Shown here: positions 22,059 through 29,192 of the stretch, in pieces
Position numbering within the stretch: position 1 is the stretch's first letter
Layout of the letters: every line of letters begins with the position of its first letter
NCBI GenBank assembly: GCA_035995165.1
Contig: DASYKU010000027.1
Coordinates: 1-37,732 of the forward strand
Length of the DNA stretch: 37,732 bases
DNA from: Mycobacteriales bacterium
GTDB taxonomy: Bacteria; Actinomycetota; Actinomycetes; Mycobacteriales; CADCTP01
Direction: 5' to 3'
Position numbers and translations under genes: made by a program
Notes under the pieces: model-generated
Told to the model about the DNA's origin: nothing
The model's database searches: none
What the model saw: the letters and a program-made list of their open reading frames with translations, nothing else

Positions 22059-23095
22059 GCCTGGACGCGCACCTCGTGGTCCGGCGGGGGACGTTCACCG
22101 TGGACGTCGCGTTCGCGGTCGCCGACGGCGAGGTGCTCGGCCTGCTCGGGCCGAACGGGGCCGGCAAGACGACCGCGCTGCGCGCGCTGGCCGGGCTGGA
22201 GCCGCTCACCGACGGCCACGTCACCCTGGACGGCGAGGACCTGGGCCGCCGGGCGCCGGAGGACCGCAACGTCGGCGTGGTGTTCCAGGACTACCTGCTC
22301 TTCCCGCACCTGACCGCGCTGGACAACGTCGCGTACGGGCTGCGCGCCGGCGGGATGCGCAGGGCCGCCGCCCGGACGGAGGCGGCCGGCTGGCTGGAGC
22401 AGGTGGGCCTGGCCGACCACGCCGGGCACCGGCCCCGGCAGCTGTCCGGCGGGCAGGCCCAGCGGGTGGCGCTGGCCCGGGCGCTGGCGTACCGGCCCCG
22501 GCTGCTGCTGCTGGACGAGCCGCTGGCCGCGCTGGACGCGGGCACCCGGCTGACCCTGCGCACCGACCTGCGCCGGCACCTCACCTCGTACGGGGGGCCG
22601 GCCGTGGTCGTCACCCACGACGCGGTCGAGGCGATGGTGCTCACCGACCACCTGATCGTGCTGGAGGGCGGCCGGATCGTCCAGAGTGGACGGCCGGCCG
22701 AGGTGGCCCGGCGGCCGCGGACCGACTACGTGGCCCGGCTGCTCGGGCTCAACCTCTACCGCGGCACGGCTCGGGGCGACCGGGTCGAGCTCGACGGCGG
22801 CGGCGGCGAGCTGGTGCTCGCCGACCGGACCACCGGCGAGGTGCACGTGGCGCTGCGGCCGTCCGCGGTCGTGCTGCACCGGACGTACCCCGAACGGTCC
22901 AGCCCGCGCAACGTCTGGGCCGGGCGGGTCTCCGGGGTGGAGGCGGTCGGCGACCGGGTCCGGGTCGCGGTCACCGGAAAGCCGGACGTGCTGGCCGACG
23001 TGACCACCGACGCGGTGGCCGAGCTCGACCTCACCGCGGGCGCCGAGATCTGGGTCTCGGCGAAGGCGACCGAGCTGAACGTCTATCCGGTGTAG
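22055..23095 (+). CDS. modC: Molybdate ABC transporter ATP-binding protein
   Basis: ATPase of the ModABC importer, 346 aa. Walker A GPNGAGKTT at residues 32-40, Q-loop VFQDYLLFPHL at about 76-86, signature LSGGQ at 130-134, Walker B LLLLDEP at 150-156 and the switch His in VVTHDAVEAM. The C-terminal region (about 285-346) is a TOBE/Mop domain that probably senses cytoplasmic molybdate and slows transport. Last gene of the operon; a weak hairpin follows at 23116-23143. Confidence 0.95.
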   Translation: MSLDAHLVVRRGTFTVDVAFAVADGEVLGLLGPNGAGKTTALRALAGLEPLTDGHVTLDGEDLGRRAPEDRNVGVVFQDYLLFPHLTALDNVAYGLRAGGMRRAAARTEAAGWLEQVGLADHAGHRPRQLSGGQAQRVALARALAYRPRLLLLDEPLAALDAGTRLTLRTDLRRHLTSYGGPAVVVTHDAVEAMVLTDHLIVLEGGRIVQSGRPAEVARRPRTDYVARLLGLNLYRGTARGDRVELDGGGGELVLADRTTGEVHVALRPSAVVLHRTYPERSSPRNVWAGRVSGVEAVGDRVRVAVTGKPDVLADVTTDAVAELDLTAGAEIWVSAKATELNVYPV

Positions 23096-23115
23096 ACACT
23101 CGTTCGCCTGACGCT

Positions 23116-23143
23116 CAGCCGCAGTTGGGGCCACGGTCGGCTG
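23116..23143 (+). terminator. Weak hairpin after modC
   Basis: CAGCCG (23116-23121) pairs with CGGCTG (23138-23143) over a 16-nt loop, 21 nt after the modC stop. Short stem and no T-tract, so termination is uncertain. Confidence 0.3.
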
Positions 23144-23164
23144 CTTCACCTGTGATGAGCGGCG

Positions 23165-24193
23165 ATGAGCCTTCCAGTGATCGGGCACCGCGGCGCCGCC
23201 GGCTACCGCCCGGAGCACACGCTCGCCTCGTACGAGCTGGCGGTCCGGCTCGGCGTGGACGTGATCGAGCCCGACCTGGTGATCACCAGGGACGGCGTGC
23301 TGGTGGCCCGGCACGAGCCGGAGATCTCCGGGACCACGGACGTGGCCCGGCGGCCCGAGTTCGCGGACCGGCGCACCACCCGGCCCGTGGACGGGGTGCC
23401 GGTCACCGGCTGGTTCGTCGACGACCTCACGCTGGCCGAGCTGCGGACGCTGCGGGCGGTCGAGCGGATCCCGCAGCTGCGCCCGCACAACGCGCTCTAC
23501 GACGGCCGGCACCAGGTCCCCACCTTCGAGGAGATCATCGAGCTGGCCGAGCGGGCCACCCGGCAGCAGGGCCGGCGGATCGGGATCGCGCCGGAGACCA
23601 AGCACCCGACGTACTTCCGGGAGCGCGGGCTGCCGCTGGAGCCGGCCCTGGTCAAGGCGCTGACCGGTGCCGGGCTCGACCGGCCCGGCGCCGGGATCCA
23701 CGTGCAGTCCTTCGAGGTCTCCAACCTGGTCGAGCTGCGCTCCCAGCTGCAGGTCGGGCTGATCCAGCTGACCGCGGCCACCGGGGCGCCGTACGACCTG
23801 GTCGCGGCGGGTGACCCGCGGACGTACGCGGACCTGGTCCGGCCGGCCGGGCTGCGCCAGATCGCCCGGTACGCCGGGGTGCTCGGGCCGGACAAGACCC
23901 AGATCGTGCCCCGGGACCCGGCCGGCGGGTCGCTGCCGGCCACCCGGCTGGTCCGGCAGGCGCACGCGGCCGGGCTGGCGGTCATGCCGTACACGTTCCG
24001 GAACGAGAACGCGTTCCTGCCGCTGGAGCTGCGCTGCGGGAGCGAGCCCGGCGCGTACGGGGACGCGTTCAGCGAGTACGCCCGGTTCTTCCGGCTGGGG
24101 GTGGACGGGCTGTTCAGCGACAACGGGGACACCGCGTGCGAGGCGCGGGACGCGTACGAGCGGGAGGTGGGCGCCCGCCGCCGGGTCGGCTGA
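23165..24193 (+). CDS. Glycerophosphodiester phosphodiesterase (long form)
   Basis: Hydrolyses glycerophosphodiesters to sn-glycerol-3-phosphate and an alcohol. The 342-aa protein opens with the family's IGHRGAAGYRPEHTLASYELA, followed by the metal/catalytic segment DVIEPDLVITRDGVLVARHE (Glu, Asp, His). The insertion and the C-terminal GVDGLFSDNGDTA strand fit a GlpQ-type TIM barrel. No export signal is seen from the chosen ATG, so a cytoplasmic enzyme is indicated, although many GlpQ proteins are periplasmic. The start has only a weak GAGCGGCG upstream. Its product would feed GlpD. A shorter paralogue lies at 34151-34804. Confidence 0.92.
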   Translation: MSLPVIGHRGAAGYRPEHTLASYELAVRLGVDVIEPDLVITRDGVLVARHEPEISGTTDVARRPEFADRRTTRPVDGVPVTGWFVDDLTLAELRTLRAVERIPQLRPHNALYDGRHQVPTFEEIIELAERATRQQGRRIGIAPETKHPTYFRERGLPLEPALVKALTGAGLDRPGAGIHVQSFEVSNLVELRSQLQVGLIQLTAATGAPYDLVAAGDPRTYADLVRPAGLRQIARYAGVLGPDKTQIVPRDPAGGSLPATRLVRQAHAAGLAVMPYTFRNENAFLPLELRCGSEPGAYGDAFSEYARFFRLGVDGLFSDNGDTACEARDAYEREVGARRRVG

Positions 24194-24220
24194 GCGGGCC
24201 CGCGGCCGGGCCGCCGCCGG

Positions 24221-24226
24221 TAAAGT
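24221..24226 (+). promoter_or_regulatory. -10 element of leaderless small secreted protein gene
   Basis: TAAAGT followed by 7 nt and the GTG at 24234. No ribosome-binding site is present. Confidence 0.45.
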
Positions 24227-24233
24227 CCTCGCG

Positions 24234-24566
24234 GTGAGGACCAGGGTGCGGGCCGGGCTGCTGTCCGCGCTGCTCGCCGCCCTGGTCGGCGTCGGCTGCG
24301 CCTGGGCCACGCCGTACTCGTCGGTGGCGGCGGGGGCGGCGGCCGGCCCGGCCGCGACCGGCTCGGCCCTGCCGCCGGGGATCAGCCCGGTCGCGATCGC
24401 GCCCCGGCCCGAACCCCGCGCCTCCGAACCTCTGGCCGCCCCGCCACCGACGCCGGCCCGGAGCCTGGCCGGGACCGCCCCGGCCGCCGCGGCCGGCCGG
24501 TCCGCCGCCCTCTCCCCCGCCGCGGTCCCGGCCGCCGGCGGCCGCTCCCCACCCACCGCCCGCTAG
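24234..24566 (+). CDS. Small Ala/Pro-rich exported protein, unknown
   Basis: Frame of 110 aa that I do not recognise. Residues 1-25 look like a signal peptide or anchor: basic VRTRVRAG, then a hydrophobic stretch ending LVGVGC AWA. The Cys could be lipidated but the -3 Gly makes a poor lipobox. The rest is low-complexity Ala, Pro, Ser and Arg with no Cys. The GTG start is supported only by the TAAAGT hexamer 7 nt before it. It starts 40 bp after the phosphodiesterase stop on the same strand. The low complexity leaves open that this is not a real gene. Confidence 0.5.
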   Translation: MRTRVRAGLLSALLAALVGVGCAWATPYSSVAAGAAAGPAATGSALPPGISPVAIAPRPEPRASEPLAAPPPTPARSLAGTAPAAAAGRSAALSPAAVPAAGGRSPPTAR

Positions 24567-24656
24567 CGACGCGCCCGCCGCCCCCGACCCGGGGCGGAGA
24601 TCACGCGCGTCCCGGTCCGGGCGGTGGCGGAGTCCCGCGCACCGCGTCCTCGTCGT

Positions 24657-24673
24657 ACGCCGGAGTCCGGCGT
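24657..24673. promoter_or_regulatory. 17-bp palindrome before the 54-aa membrane protein
   Basis: ACGCCGGA-G-TCCGGCGT, eight perfect pairs around one base, ends 21 nt before the ATG at 24695. It could be a dimeric repressor site. As RNA the 1-nt centre would force a smaller stem. Confidence 0.45.
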
Positions 24674-24694
24674 GCGCCCGCGAAGGAGAGACGC

Positions 24695-24859
24695 ATGCGG
24701 TTCCTGTTCGTGCTCGTACTGGTCGTCGCCGTGGTGGCGACCGGGTTCGTGGTCGAGATGCTGCGCCGGGACGAGCCCGTGCTCGGCCTCGGCGCGCTCG
24801 GCCTGCTGACGGTCGACGGCGTGCTCGGCGTGACCTACGGCTTCCTCATCGCCGAGTGA
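24695..24859 (+). CDS. 54-aa two-helix membrane protein
   Basis: Short gene with an AGGAGAG ribosome-binding site 5 nt before the ATG. The product starts MRFLFVLVLVVAVVATGFVV, a hydrophobic helix, followed by a charged turn EMLRRDEP and a second hydrophobic stretch rich in Gly and Leu ending in FLIAE. I do not recognise a family. Third positions are almost all G or C, as in neighbouring genes. It is bounded by a 17-bp palindrome upstream and a very strong hairpin 10 nt downstream, so it is probably its own transcript. Possible roles (membrane sensor, small subunit, toxin-like peptide) cannot be told apart. Confidence 0.65.
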   Translation: MRFLFVLVLVVAVVATGFVVEMLRRDEPVLGLGALGLLTVDGVLGVTYGFLIAE

Positions 24860-24869
24860 GGCGGTGAAG

Positions 24870-24903
24870 GCCCGGGGGTGCCGGCGCGGCGGCACCCCCG
24901 GGC
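24870..24903 (+). terminator. Strong 14-bp terminator hairpin
   Basis: GCCCGGGGGTGCCG (24870-24883) pairs perfectly with CGGCACCCCCGGGC (24890-24903) around a 6-nt loop. It follows the 54-aa protein gene by 10 nt. No T-tract, consistent with actinobacterial terminators. Confidence 0.75.
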
Positions 24904-24970
24904 GAAACACACGGACACGATTGGCTCCCAGCGCTTCTCCGCAGCCCCCGGACGGTGGAGGGTGGACAAC

Positions 24971-26191
24971 ATGGACGACATGCAGGAACGCCTCGCCACG
25001 GTCGGCGAGGAACTGCGTGTCGCGGACGAGGAGCTGCAGGCCCAGCAGGAGCTCATCGACGGGCTGCTGCGCGGTCGCTCGGCCGAGTACCTGGCCGGCC
25101 TCCGGCTGGCCGCCGCGCTGCCGGTGCCGCTGCTGGAGACCGACCGGGACGGGCTGGTGCTGCGGGCCAACCCGGCCGCGGCGGCGCTGATGCAGGTCGA
25201 CCCGGAGCGGCTGCCGGGCAAGCCGCTGGCCGCCCTGGTCCGGGCCGAGGACCGCCGCACGCTGCGGACCGCCCTGGCCCGGGCGGTCGGCGACGACGAG
25301 ATCGGGCACCTCACGATCACGCTCACCCGGCGCCGGGACGGACCGGTCCTGGTCGACGCGGTCGTGCTGCCCGCGTCCGGGCCGCCGGCCTCGGCGCCGA
25401 GCCTGTCCGGGGCCCTGGTCGCGGCCGGTGTCCCGGTCGCGTTCGGCACCGCGGTCCGCTGGGTCCTGGCGCCCCGGGGGGACGGTGCCACCGGCGCCGA
25501 CCTGCTCACCGCGCTCGGCGCGCTGGCCACCGTGTCCGTGGTGGACGGCGACCTGCCCGCGGCCCTGCGCCGGCTGGCCGAGCTGGCCGTGCAGGGCGTC
25601 GGGCCGGCCACCGCCGCCGGGGTCGTGATCGGGCCGCCGGGCGAGCCGACCGCGCTGCTCAGCACCGACCAGCTCGCCCAGGCCGTCGAGGGGGCCCAGT
25701 TCCGCGGCGGCCACGGCCCGGGCTGGGACGCGTACGCCGGCCGCGAGCCGGTCACGACCACCGACCTCGGCGACGACCCACGCTGGCGCGGCCTCACCGG
25801 GCGTACCACCGCCGCGCTCGCGGTGCCGCTGCTCGGCGGCCCGGCGGAGCCGCTCGGTGTGCTGACCCTCTACGGGTTGCCCGAGCTGGTGGAGCCGGTC
25901 GAGCGGCGCCGGGCCGAGGTCTTCGCCGGGGCCGGGGTGGCGCTGCTGCGGGAGCACACCGCGGTGACCGACCTGCGGCAGCAGGAGCTGCAGCTGCGGG
26001 ACGCGCTGATCTCCCGGGCGGTCATCGACCAGGCCAAGGGCGTCCTCATGGCCCGCAACGGCTGGGACGCCGACACCGCCTTCGCCGAACTGGCGCAGCG
26101 CAGCCAGCGGGCGAACGTGAAGCTGCGGGACATCGCCCGTCAGCTCGTCGAGGACGTCTCCAGGCCGGCGGCGCCGTCGACCCGCTCCTGA
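24971..26191 (+). CDS. PAS-GAF-ANTAR signalling protein
   Basis: Predicted cytoplasmic regulator of 406 aa. A short N-terminal coiled coil (MDDMQERLATVGEELRVADEELQ) leads to a PAS domain (about 40-150; LLETDRDGLVLRANPAAAAL). A GAF domain follows (about 190-345), then an ANTAR domain (about 350-400; ISRAVIDQAKGVLMARNGW and ANVKLRDIARQLVEDV). It should sense a ligand and act on nascent RNA. The ATG at 24971 has GGAGG about 10 nt upstream; ATG 24980 is an alternative. The last 52 bp overlap the 3' end of the convergent cheR/PAS gene, so the two are linked by position and possibly by antisense RNA. Targets are unknown. Confidence 0.88.
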   Translation: MDDMQERLATVGEELRVADEELQAQQELIDGLLRGRSAEYLAGLRLAAALPVPLLETDRDGLVLRANPAAAALMQVDPERLPGKPLAALVRAEDRRTLRTALARAVGDDEIGHLTITLTRRRDGPVLVDAVVLPASGPPASAPSLSGALVAAGVPVAFGTAVRWVLAPRGDGATGADLLTALGALATVSVVDGDLPAALRRLAELAVQGVGPATAAGVVIGPPGEPTALLSTDQLAQAVEGAQFRGGHGPGWDAYAGREPVTTTDLGDDPRWRGLTGRTTAALAVPLLGGPAEPLGVLTLYGLPELVEPVERRRAEVFAGAGVALLREHTAVTDLRQQELQLRDALISRAVIDQAKGVLMARNGWDADTAFAELAQRSQRANVKLRDIARQLVEDVSRPAAPSTRS

Positions 26192-28053
26192 CCGTCGGCC
26201 CCGGTCAGGTCCTGCTCGTCCATCACGATGATCACGCCGACCGGCTGCTCGTCGACGCCACGCATCCGGGTGGTGGTCACCCGGACCCGCACCGGCCGGC
26301 CCCGCCGGTTCACCGCGTCCAGCACCAGCTGGTCGTGCGCGTCCGGGCCGCCGGCCAGCAGCCGGCGGACGCCGGGCTTGAGCCGGTCCACCGGCAGGCC
26401 GATGTCGAGGTTGAGCAGGTGCCGCCCGACCGCCTCGTCCCGCCGTACGCCCCAGAGGTCCTCGGCCCGGCTGTTCCAGACCTGCACCCGCAGCTCCCGG
26501 TCGACGACGGTCACGCCCGCGTGCAGGCCGGTGAAGACGGCCTCCATGAACGCGTTGAGCCGGCCGACCTCGGACGTCCGGTCGCGCAGCTCGTCGTTGC
26601 TGGACTGGAGCTCGTCGTTCATCGACTGCAGCTCCTCGTTCATCGTCTCCAGTTCCTCGTTGGTGGACTGGAGCTCCTCGTTGGTCGTCTCCAGTTCCTC
26701 CACAGTGGACTGGAGCTCCTCGTTGGTGGTCTCGAGCTCCTCGTTGGTCGACTGGAGCTCCTCGTACGCGGCCTCGATCTGCCGGTTGGCGTGCTCCAGC
26801 TCCCCCTGCAGCTGCCGGTGCCGGGTGACCTCGGCGAACTGCACGCTGATCCCGAGCGGGGCGCCGCCATCGGGCTCGAACAGCGGCACGACGTGCACGT
26901 CGTACCAGCTGTACTGGTCGCCCCGGCTCCACTGCACCTCGCGGATCCACTGTGGACGGCGCTCGGTCTGGGCCCGCTCCATCGTGCTGCGCAGGTCGGC
27001 CGGACGGTAGGACAGCTCCAGGTCCTGGAACAGCCGGCCGCGGTCGCGGACGGTCAGCCCGAACAACGCGTCGGCCCAGGAGTTGGACATGCTCAGCCGG
27101 CCCTGCCCGTCGACGACGACCTGGGCCCCGGACCCGGCCGCGAACGCCTCGTCCCGCAGCACCCCGTTGGCCCGGCCGGCCGCCTCGTCCGCGCTGTCGA
27201 CGGCGAGGAAGTCCGTGCCCGACGGGCGCAGCGTCCCGGAGCCGCCCCCCGCGACCTTGCGGAAGAACCGCCGCTTCAGGTCGATCGGGGTGAAGAGGTC
27301 GTCGTGGCTGAGCAGCATCTCGGCCTTGCCCAGGAACAGCACGCCGCTGTCGTACAGGGCGAAGTGCAGGCGGCGCAGGATGCGGGCCTGGGTCTCGGCG
27401 TTGAAGTACATCAGCGCGTTGCGGCAGACCAGCAGGTCGATGTGCGAGATCGGGGCGTCCTGGACCAGGTCGTTGCGGCCGAAGATGACCGAGCGGCGCA
27501 GCTCCTTGTTGAACGCGTACCGCTGGCCGGCCGGCTCGAAGCAGGCCGCCAGCCGCTCCGGCGAGACCCCGCGCAGCTGGCCCGGCTCGTACACGGCCTG
27601 CCGGGCCTGGGCCAGCGCCTCCTCGTCGACGTCGGTGGCGTAGATCTTCACCCGGCGGCGGAACTCGTCCACGCCGAGCTGCTCGGCCAGCACGATCGCC
27701 AGGCTGTACGCCTCCTCGCCGGACGCGCAGCCCGCGCTCCAGATCCGCAGCGCCCCGTCCGGGCGGCGCCGCAACAGCTCCGGCAACAGCTCCGTCTCCA
27801 GGTGCGTCCAGGCCTCGGCGTCCCGGAAGAAGCTCGTGACGTTGATGAGGATCGTGTTGAACAGCGCTGTGAACTCCTCCGGGTGCACCTCGAGGTAGTC
27901 CTGGTACGCCTCGTACGTCCCGATCGGCAGCGCCAGCATCCGGCGCTGCACCCGGCGGATCACGCTGGTCCGCTTGTAGCCGGTGAAGTCGAAGCCACGC
28001 GAGTCCTTCAGATACGCCAGCAGCGATTCGAAGTGCTCGTCGAAGTCGGTCAC
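26140..28053 (-). CDS. CheR methyltransferase fused to PAS-coiled coil-PAS
   Basis: Hybrid protein of 637 aa. Residues 1-270 are a CheR-type SAM methyltransferase: NVTSFFRD at 71-78, the SAM motif WSAGCASGEEAYSLAI from 105 and HIDLLVCRNALMYFN. A PAS domain follows (about 300-400). A heptad coiled coil from about 410 to 490 repeats EELQSTNEELETTNEELQ. A second PAS domain is at about 495-605. Such CheR-PAS hybrids are known, often beside CheB, but are not tied to flagellar chemotaxis. No MCP, CheA, CheW or CheY gene is in the window, so the methylated partner is unknown. The ATG at 28053 overlaps the cheB stop by four bases. Confidence 0.9.
   Translation of the reverse strand: MTDFDEHFESLLAYLKDSRGFDFTGYKRTSVIRRVQRRMLALPIGTYEAYQDYLEVHPEEFTALFNTILINVTSFFRDAEAWTHLETELLPELLRRRPDGALRIWSAGCASGEEAYSLAIVLAEQLGVDEFRRRVKIYATDVDEEALAQARQAVYEPGQLRGVSPERLAACFEPAGQRYAFNKELRRSVIFGRNDLVQDAPISHIDLLVCRNALMYFNAETQARILRRLHFALYDSGVLFLGKAEMLLSHDDLFTPIDLKRRFFRKVAGGGSGTLRPSGTDFLAVDSADEAAGRANGVLRDEAFAAGSGAQVVVDGQGRLSMSNSWADALFGLTVRDRGRLFQDLELSYRPADLRSTMERAQTERRPQWIREVQWSRGDQYSWYDVHVVPLFEPDGGAPLGISVQFAEVTRHRQLQGELEHANRQIEAAYEELQSTNEELETTNEELQSTVEELETTNEELQSTNEELETMNEELQSMNDELQSSNDELRDRTSEVGRLNAFMEAVFTGLHAGVTVVDRELRVQVWNSRAEDLWGVRRDEAVGRHLLNLDIGLPVDRLKPGVRRLLAGGPDAHDQLVLDAVNRRGRPVRVRVTTTRMRGVDEQPVGVIIVMDEQDLTGADGQERVDGAAGLETSSTS
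26699..26709. repeat. TCCACAGTGGA palindrome, copy in cheR/PAS
   Basis: TCCACAGTGGA within the heptad-repeat coding region of the CheR-PAS gene. Part of the four-copy set; here the surrounding repeat also produces partial matches (GTGGACTGG). Confidence 0.5.
26946..26956. repeat. TCCACTGTGGA palindrome, second copy in cheR/PAS
   Basis: TCCACTGTGGA, the same element read from the other strand, about 240 bp from the copy at 26699-26709. Confidence 0.5.
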
Positions 28054-29027
28054 GGGGCCTCTCCGCGGGAGGTGCCGGGCTCGTCGGCGAGCACGGCGGG
28101 ATCGTCGGTGAACGCTACGTCGGGGCTGTCCACCAGCAACCGGCGGACCAGCCCGGCGGCCGCGCCGGACTCCGCGGCCTCGCCGGCCAGCCGGGTCGCG
28201 GTCAGCTCGTGGCCGGAGCCGCGGGCGCCCGCGGCCAGCTGCGCGGTCAGCGCCGCCTTGTCCTCCAGGCTGCGCAGCGCCATCCAGAGCGCGCTCTCCA
28301 GCGCCTGGCCGCGCTCGGCCAGCAGGCCGGTCACCGACCAGGCGTGTCCGGCCGGGCAGCGGAACCGCCGGCCCGGGCCGGCGTCGAGCTCGAACAGCAC
28401 GCCGTGGCAGTCCGGGCAGGTGTACCGGGAGGGCGCGGCCACGACCGGGACCGGCGGCGCGAGCACGGCCCCGGCGTCCGCGGCCAGCCGGCGGGCCAGC
28501 GCGGCGATCGGCAGCGCCGGCGCGCCGGTGGCGGCGATGCAGGCCAGCGGCATGCCGTCGTGCTGGGCCTCGGCCGGGTCCTGGGCGAGCACCAGGCCGC
28601 CCCGGGCCAGCACCGTGGCCCCGCCGGCGGCGCCGTCGTCGAGCGAGCCGGACAGCACCACCGCGGTCAGCCGGCTGCCGAGCGCACGGGCGGCCGAGCG
28701 GAACAACACGTCCACGGACGGGCGGTGGCCGTTCTCCCGCGGGCCGCGGGAGAGCGCGACCCGGCCCTCGATCACGAGCAGATGATGGTCGGGCCGGGCG
28801 ACGAGCACCTCGCCCGCGCGCAGCGGCTCGCCGTGCTCGGCCGGCCGGACCGGCAGCGGGCCGGCCCGTTCCAGGATCGCGGCCAGGCTGTCGGGGTCGG
28901 CGGCCGGGATGTGCAGGACCACCAGCACGGTCGCGGGCAGGCCGGCCGGCAGCGCGCCGACGAGGGCCTGCAGGGCGGCCACGCCACCGGCGCTGGCCCC
29001 CACGGCGATCACGTCACGGCGGGTCAC
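28050..29027 (-). CDS. CheB-like methylesterase, no receiver, C-terminal zinc-ribbon
   Basis: Protein of 325 aa. The methylesterase domain fills residues 5-190: GASAGG with Ser12, His39 in VVLHIPAAD and Asp131 in SGSLDDGAAGG form the expected catalytic triad. The N-terminal receiver domain of flagellar CheB is absent, so activity is not set by CheA phosphorylation. After residue 200 comes a likely zinc site with CPDC (204-207) and CPAGH (Cys224, His228), then a helical tail. The GTG at 29027 has GGGAGG about 10 nt upstream. It overlaps the CheR-PAS gene by GTGA, so the pair is co-translated and presumably removes and adds methyl groups on one target. Alternatives include a general esterase or deamidase. 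Confidence 0.88.
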   Translation of the reverse strand: MTRRDVIAVGASAGGVAALQALVGALPAGLPATVLVVLHIPAADPDSLAAILERAGPLPVRPAEHGEPLRAGEVLVARPDHHLLVIEGRVALSRGPRENGHRPSVDVLFRSAARALGSRLTAVVLSGSLDDGAAGGATVLARGGLVLAQDPAEAQHDGMPLACIAATGAPALPIAALARRLAADAGAVLAPPVPVVAAPSRYTCPDCHGVLFELDAGPGRRFRCPAGHAWSVTGLLAERGQALESALWMALRSLEDKAALTAQLAAGARGSGHELTATRLAGEAAESGAAAGLVRRLLVDSPDVAFTDDPAVLADEPGTSRGEAP

Positions 29028-29070
29028 GGGAAGCCGCCTCCCGACACGCCGGCATGGACGGTCGTCCGAG

Positions 29071-29097
29071 GCCGGCCGTGCGCCCTGGCGGGCCGGC
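29071..29097. terminator. Hairpin between MFS stop and cheB start
   Basis: GCCGGCC (29071-29077) pairs with GGCCGGC (29091-29097) around a 13-nt loop, about 95 nt after the minus-strand MFS stop. It could terminate the MFS transcript before cheB. No T-tract. Confidence 0.35.
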
Positions 29098-29192
29098 GGG
29101 TCACCGCCTCAGCGTGGCACGGTTCCCGGCCCGCGAAGGGGCCCCGCCGGAGGAACTTCCCGGGCGCGGCGGCGGCGCGTCCCCTGGGGCGG

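Noticed and set aside
21935-24556. Long open frame on the minus strand opposite modC and the phosphodiesterase
   Set aside because: Low-complexity Pro/Arg/Gly-rich translation with no family motif. It lies opposite clear genes and is explained by high G+C.
26570-26840. Tandem DNA repeat (GGACTGGAGCTCCTCGTTGG-like) as a mobile or CRISPR-type array
   Set aside because: It encodes the EELQSTNEEL heptads of the CheR-PAS coiled coil, so it is a protein-level repeat.
24955-28785. Very long plus-strand frame across the ANTAR and CheR genes
   Set aside because: Its translation is repetitive Ala/Gly/Pro/Arg and Val/Leu-rich shadow of the real genes, without a domain.
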